Shown piece after piece: positions 62,566-64,000 of a stretch of DNA of 64,000 bases. The notes under the pieces were generated by a model, which made no database searches, had not been told where the DNA came from, and saw only the letters and a program-made list of their open reading frames with translations. The DNA lies in the NCBI RefSeq assembly GCF_003574655.1, contig NZ_QNUM01000005.1:372001-436000 (forward strand), given 5' to 3'. The DNA is from Cohaesibacter haloalkalitolerans (GTDB lineage Bacteria; Pseudomonadota; Alphaproteobacteria; Rhizobiales; Cohaesibacteraceae). Position 1 is the first letter of the stretch, and each line of letters opens with the position of its first letter. The position numbers and the translations under genes are program-made.

Positions 62566-64000
62566 ATGACATTATTCAAAAAATCGCTGTTGGTAGCCGC
62601 GGCAATTGGCGCCATCGCAATGGCTGCTCCGTCGCAGGCTCAGACCTTCAAATACGCTTTTCAGGGTGATCTGGGGTCCTTGGATCCTTACAGCCTCAAC
62701 GAAACCTTCACGCTGGGTTTTCAGGGCAACTTCTACGATGCTCTGACCGCTTATGACGAAAACCTGAAGCTGATCCCGGCTCTGGCCACGTCCTGGGAAA
62801 ACCCGGAACCGAACAAGTGGATCTTCCACCTGCGCGAAGGCGTCAAGTTCCATAACGGCAATCCTTTCACTGCTGATGACGTAATCTTTTCTTGGAAACG
62901 CGCCCAGACTGACGGTTCCGACCTTCGCGGTCGCGCAGGCCAGATCGCTTCCATGACCAAGGTCGATGATTACACCATCGAAGCCACCACCAGTCAGCCA
63001 AACGCTGTTCTGATGCAGGACCTGACGTTCCTCTACATCATGGACAAGGAATGGAGCGAAGAGAACAACACGCTCGAAGCCACCAGCCCAAGCGATACCA
63101 ACACCAACAACTATGCCAACCTGCATGAAAACGGCACTGGTCCTTTCATGGTTGTTGAGCGTCAGCCGGACGTAAAAACCAAACTGGTTCGCTTCGATGG
63201 CTACTGGAAAGACATCAAGTCCAACGTCAAGGAAATCGAATTCACCCCGATCAAACAGGCCGCAACCCGTGTTGCTGCTCTGATCTCCGGTGAAATGGAT
63301 CTGGTGTACCCTGTTCCCGTTCAGGACTGGCAACGTCTTGACGAAGCCAAGGGTGTTGCTCCTCTGACCGGCCCTGAAGCCCGCACCATTTTCCTCGGCA
63401 TGGATCAGGAACGTGACGAACTGCTCTATTCCAACATCAAGGGCAAGAACCCGCTCAAGGATCAGAAAGTGCGTGCAGCCTTTGCTCATGCCCTGAACCT
63501 TGACGCCATCAAGCAGAAGATCATGCGTGGCGCGTCCACTTCTGCCGGTACTCTCATTGCACCGCAGATCAATGGCTACAACGCTGAAATCGCCAAGCCA
63601 TACACCTACGATCCGAAGCTGTCCAAACAGCTTTTGACCGAAGCCGGTTATCCGGATGGCTTTGAAATCGGCATGGACTGCCCGAACGACCGTTATGTCA
63701 ACGACGAGAAAACTTGTCAGGCTGTCGCCAGCATGCTTGCCAAGGTCGGCATCAAGGTTGACCTCAACGCTCAGCCGAAAGCCAAGTATTTCGCCAAGAT
63801 TCTGGCTACCGGCGGCTTTGACACCAGCTTCTATCTGCTAGGCTGGACCCCGGGTTCCATCGATGCGCACAACGCCATCCTGAACCTGCTGCATTCCGTT
63901 AACAAAGACGCACAGCAGGGCATGTTCAACCTTGGCCATTACTCCAACGCTCGCGTGGATGAACTGACCGGGGAAATCGGCAAGGAAACCGATCCTGCAA
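62566..64000 (+). CDS. Peptide/nickel-type ABC binding protein (DppA/OppA family), partial
   Basis: At least 478 residues; the frame is open to the right edge. A signal (LFKKSLLVAAAIGAIAMAA, mature near QTFKYAF) is followed by family-5 features: LGSLDPYSLNETFTLGFQGN, ALATSWENPEPNKWIFHLRE, VKFHNGNPFTADDVIFSWKR and the second-lobe NPLKDQKVRAAFAHALNLDA. Such proteins bind peptides, opines, amides or similar solutes. AAGGGAACCGC precedes the ATG. It begins 117 bases after the M20 gene; together they look like an uptake and hydrolysis pathway under LysR control. Confidence 0.92.
   Translation, partial: MTLFKKSLLVAAAIGAIAMAAPSQAQTFKYAFQGDLGSLDPYSLNETFTLGFQGNFYDALTAYDENLKLIPALATSWENPEPNKWIFHLREGVKFHNGNPFTADDVIFSWKRAQTDGSDLRGRAGQIASMTKVDDYTIEATTSQPNAVLMQDLTFLYIMDKEWSEENNTLEATSPSDTNTNNYANLHENGTGPFMVVERQPDVKTKLVRFDGYWKDIKSNVKEIEFTPIKQAATRVAALISGEMDLVYPVPVQDWQRLDEAKGVAPLTGPEARTIFLGMDQERDELLYSNIKGKNPLKDQKVRAAFAHALNLDAIKQKIMRGASTSAGTLIAPQINGYNAEIAKPYTYDPKLSKQLLTEAGYPDGFEIGMDCPNDRYVNDEKTCQAVASMLAKVGIKVDLNAQPKAKYFAKILATGGFDTSFYLLGWTPGSIDAHNAILNLLHSVNKDAQQGMFNLGHYSNARVDELTGEIGKETDPA

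Noticed and set aside
1-64000. CRISPR arrays, tRNA or rRNA genes, insertion sequences, prophage
   Set aside because: No regularly spaced repeats, cloverleaf-like genes, transposase frames or phage structural genes were seen on reading; short elements could still be missed.

Overview
The window looks like chromosomal DNA of an alphaproteobacterium, most likely in or near the Hyphomicrobiales/Rhodobacterales and probably a facultatively anaerobic or marine form. The evidence is the family content (FliK/FlhB-like flagellar pair, short OpgH with Tat-exported OpgG/OpgD, UgpC-type sugar ATPase, TRAP-TAXI transport) and three TTGA-N9-TCAA elements of the IRO (RirA) type in front of iron genes. Genus cannot be fixed from the sequence alone. 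I saw no rRNA, tRNA, CRISPR array, insertion sequence or phage block.

Layout. 1-5.3 kb: the end of a PfkB sugar kinase; a minus-strand fliK/flhB-like pair; an AceE/MdeB-like thiamine-dependent E1 enzyme divergent from an Lrp/AsnC regulator. 5.6-8.8 kb: a TAXI-type TRAP transporter. 9.0-14.0 kb: a tightly coupled accessory cluster (DUF2946-like protein, two NosL-like proteins, a small membrane protein, FtsX-type permease, LolD-type ATPase, polytopic cysteine-motif protein). 14.2-22.8 kb: tetrathionate respiration genes ttrS-ttrR-ttrB-ttrC-ttrA followed by moaA. 22.8-26.4 kb: opgGH for osmoregulated periplasmic glucans. 26.8-39.0 kb: an iron-siderophore locus with an AraC regulator, TonB-dependent receptor, exported esterase, binding protein, two permeases and ATPase, then an exported protein of unknown function, exbB, two exbD genes and tonB. 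39.3-43.7 kb: an RND efflux adaptor and pump. 44.0-54.9 kb: a sugar-uptake and catabolism locus (UgpC-type ATPase divergent from a GntR regulator, binding protein, two permeases, TIM-barrel epimerase, Gfo/Idh/MocA dehydrogenase, RidA, transketolase, aldose 1-epimerase). 54.9-55.76 kb: an AT-rich stretch with almost no coding. 55.8-64 kb: PatB/MalY-type C-S lyase, MATE pump with MarR regulator, a lipoate ligase with its accessory domain at the N-terminus, LysR regulator, M20 deacylase, and the start of a DppA-like binding protein.

How the parts work together. The ttr genes should let the cell use tetrathionate as electron acceptor, with moaA supplying molybdenum cofactor capacity; the preceding NosL/ABC cluster is probably an envelope metal or redox maturation system, and it is the least explained multi-gene unit here. 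The iron locus is import-only: receptor and TonB system bring in a ferric siderophore, the periplasmic esterase may open it, and the ABC transporter takes it inward. Repeated DNA elements tie the locus together: a 27-bp element with TGGCGC half-sites 21 bp apart lies before both the receptor gene and the exbB/tonB operon, and IRO-type boxes lie before the receptor, the binding-protein operon and the exbB/tonB operon. This suggests AraC activation plus iron-dependent repression. Other strong regulatory signals are a perfect 24-bp palindrome between the lysR and M20 genes, a MarR operator, a GntR palindrome and several good terminators.
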